15,065 nucleotides of DNA from Flavobacteriales bacterium (GTDB lineage: Bacteria; Bacteroidota; Bacteroidia; Flavobacteriales_D; Sanyastnellaceae), in assembly GCA_030728235.1 (NCBI GenBank), contig JANRAA010000271.1:1-15065 (forward strand), read 5' to 3'. The notes beneath the pieces were generated by a model that was not told where the DNA came from, searched no databases, and worked only from the letters and a program-made list of their open reading frames with translations. Shown here piece after piece: positions 14,312 to 15,065 of the stretch. The position numbers and the translations under genes were made by a program. Numbering within the stretch: the first letter of the stretch is position 1; every line of letters begins with the position of its first letter.

Positions 14312-15065
14312 TTAAATCTTTTCGAGGGCCTGCGAAATGTCGGCTATCAAGTCTTCGTAATGCTCAACGCCAACCGATAGGCGGACGAGGCTTGACGTTA
14401 TTCCCATCTCTTCTTTCAATTCAGGCGATACATCTGCATGGGTCATTGTTGCTGGGTGCTCTACAAGCGATTCAGTGCTTCCCAAGCTAACAGCCAAGTG
14501 GGCCAATTGCATAGCGTTCAAAAAACGAAATGCTTCTGCTTCGCCGCCAACCACATTGAATGAAAGCATCGCTCCAGCGCTGGTGTATTGCTTTTTGTAA
14601 ATCTCATATTGCCTTCCATCGGCAGGGGTGAGATGTCCCAAATAGTGCACTTTCTCAACTTTCGGATGCGATTTCAAGAAGTCGGCAACGTGTTTCGCAT
14701 TCAAGGCTTGTTGCTCCATGCGTACTTTAAGTGTCTCCAAACTGCGCATCAACAACCAACCTGTCCACGGACCTGCCATGCTACCCAAAAAGGTGCGCAG
14801 TGTTTTCACAGGTCCCATTACTTGTTTGCTTCCCAAACATGCACCTGCTATTACATCACTATGTCCGCCGATGTATTTGGTCGCAGAATAAAGAACCAAG
14901 TCAGCGCCATGCTGCAGTGGGTGCTGCCAAATAGGCCCCATGTATGTATTGTCAACGGCAAGCAAAACTTGCTTTTCTTCGGTAGAGTAGTGCTTCGCAA
15001 TGCCCGAACAACATGAAATGTCGATCAGCGCGTTGGTGGGGTTTGCGGGCGTTTCTATGAAAATC
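14312..15065 (-). CDS. Trans-sulfuration family PLP enzyme (cystathionine gamma-synthase/lyase-like), 5' end missing
   Basis: The C-terminal 250 residues of a Cys/Met-metabolism PLP-dependent enzyme; full-length members are about 380-400 residues. The frame stays open to the right window edge and reads in-family there (ETPANPTN at 4-11 of the visible part), so the TTG near 14965 is not the start. Catalytic features are AVDNT with the PLP-ring Asp (D38), SATKYIGGHSD with the Schiff-base Lys (K63), and the C-terminal SLGSTESLVEHPATMTHA and LVRLSVGVEH motifs that bind substrate carboxylate in this fold. Members make or cleave cystathionine, or act as homoserine sulfhydrylases or methionine gamma-lyases. 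The residues that separate these activities lie mostly upstream of the window, so the reaction is left open. It converges on the TonB receptor gene and shares the terminator. Confidence 0.92.
   Translation of the reverse strand, partial: IFIETPANPTNALIDISCCSGIAKHYSTEEKQVLLAVDNTYMGPIWQHPLQHGADLVLYSATKYIGGHSDVIAGACLGSKQVMGPVKTLRTFLGSMAGPWTGWLLMRSLETLKVRMEQQALNAKHVADFLKSHPKVEKVHYLGHLTPADGRQYEIYKKQYTSAGAMLSFNVVGGEAEAFRFLNAMQLAHLAVSLGSTESLVEHPATMTHADVSPELKEEMGITSSLVRLSVGVEHYEDLIADISQALEKI

Noticed and set aside
14312..14965. PLP-enzyme gene as complete with a TTG start at 14965
   Set aside because: The frame stays open to the window edge and encodes conserved family sequence upstream, so the gene is cut by the window.

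Overview
This window looks like a chromosomal segment of a member of the Bacteroidota, probably a flavobacteria-like lineage. Three things point there: a TonB-dependent receptor with an N-terminal carboxypeptidase-regulatory-like domain, two intergenic matches to the Bacteroidota -7 promoter element TAnnTTTG, and a family mix (NarL-type regulators with HisKA_3 kinases, REC-PP2C phosphatases) common in that phylum. The species cannot be named from the sequence. Coding density is very high: no gap between genes exceeds about 115 bases, and there are no rRNA, tRNA, CRISPR or insertion-sequence features that I can see.

Region 1 (1-3133, + strand) is the end of a surface-polysaccharide operon: a flippase-like membrane protein cut by the window edge, a GT-B glycosyltransferase and a FemAB/GNAT-like putative acyl- or aminoacyl-transferase. 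Adjacent reading frames overlap by 4 and 13 bases, so translation is probably coupled.

Region 2 (3130-8441, - strand) is a compact signalling island. In transcription order it holds a CheY/Rcp1-like single-domain response regulator, a soluble REC-PAS-HisKA_3-HATPase histidine kinase (4-base overlap), a NarL-type regulator, a second very similar NarL-type regulator with its own apparent promoter, and a REC-PAS-like-coiled coil-PP2C (SpoIIE-type) phosphatase. Five receiver domains share one kinase, and kinase and phosphatase begin with similar REC modules. A plausible reading, not proven here, is a branched phosphorelay controlling both transcription and dephosphorylation of an unseen partner. 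The promoter region of the second NarL gene carries a cluster of TAGGA half-sites, and the same half-site recurs as a tight palindromic cluster in the divergent promoter region near 9.3 kb. These are candidate regulator-binding sites.

Region 3 (8481-11798) holds a small exported TPR-like protein on the - strand, with a strong UUCG-loop terminator, and a divergent Lhr-Core type DEXH helicase of the ligase-associated DNA-repair family. Its usual ligase, exonuclease and phosphoesterase partners are not in view.

Region 4 (11913-15065) has a TonB-dependent outer-membrane receptor with no SusD partner, a strong bidirectional terminator, and the C-terminal part of a trans-sulfuration family PLP enzyme that runs off the right edge.

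Several start codons were chosen against the longest open frame: 6391, 8001, 9354 and 11913. The phosphatase gene at 4914 has only a TTG start in frame.
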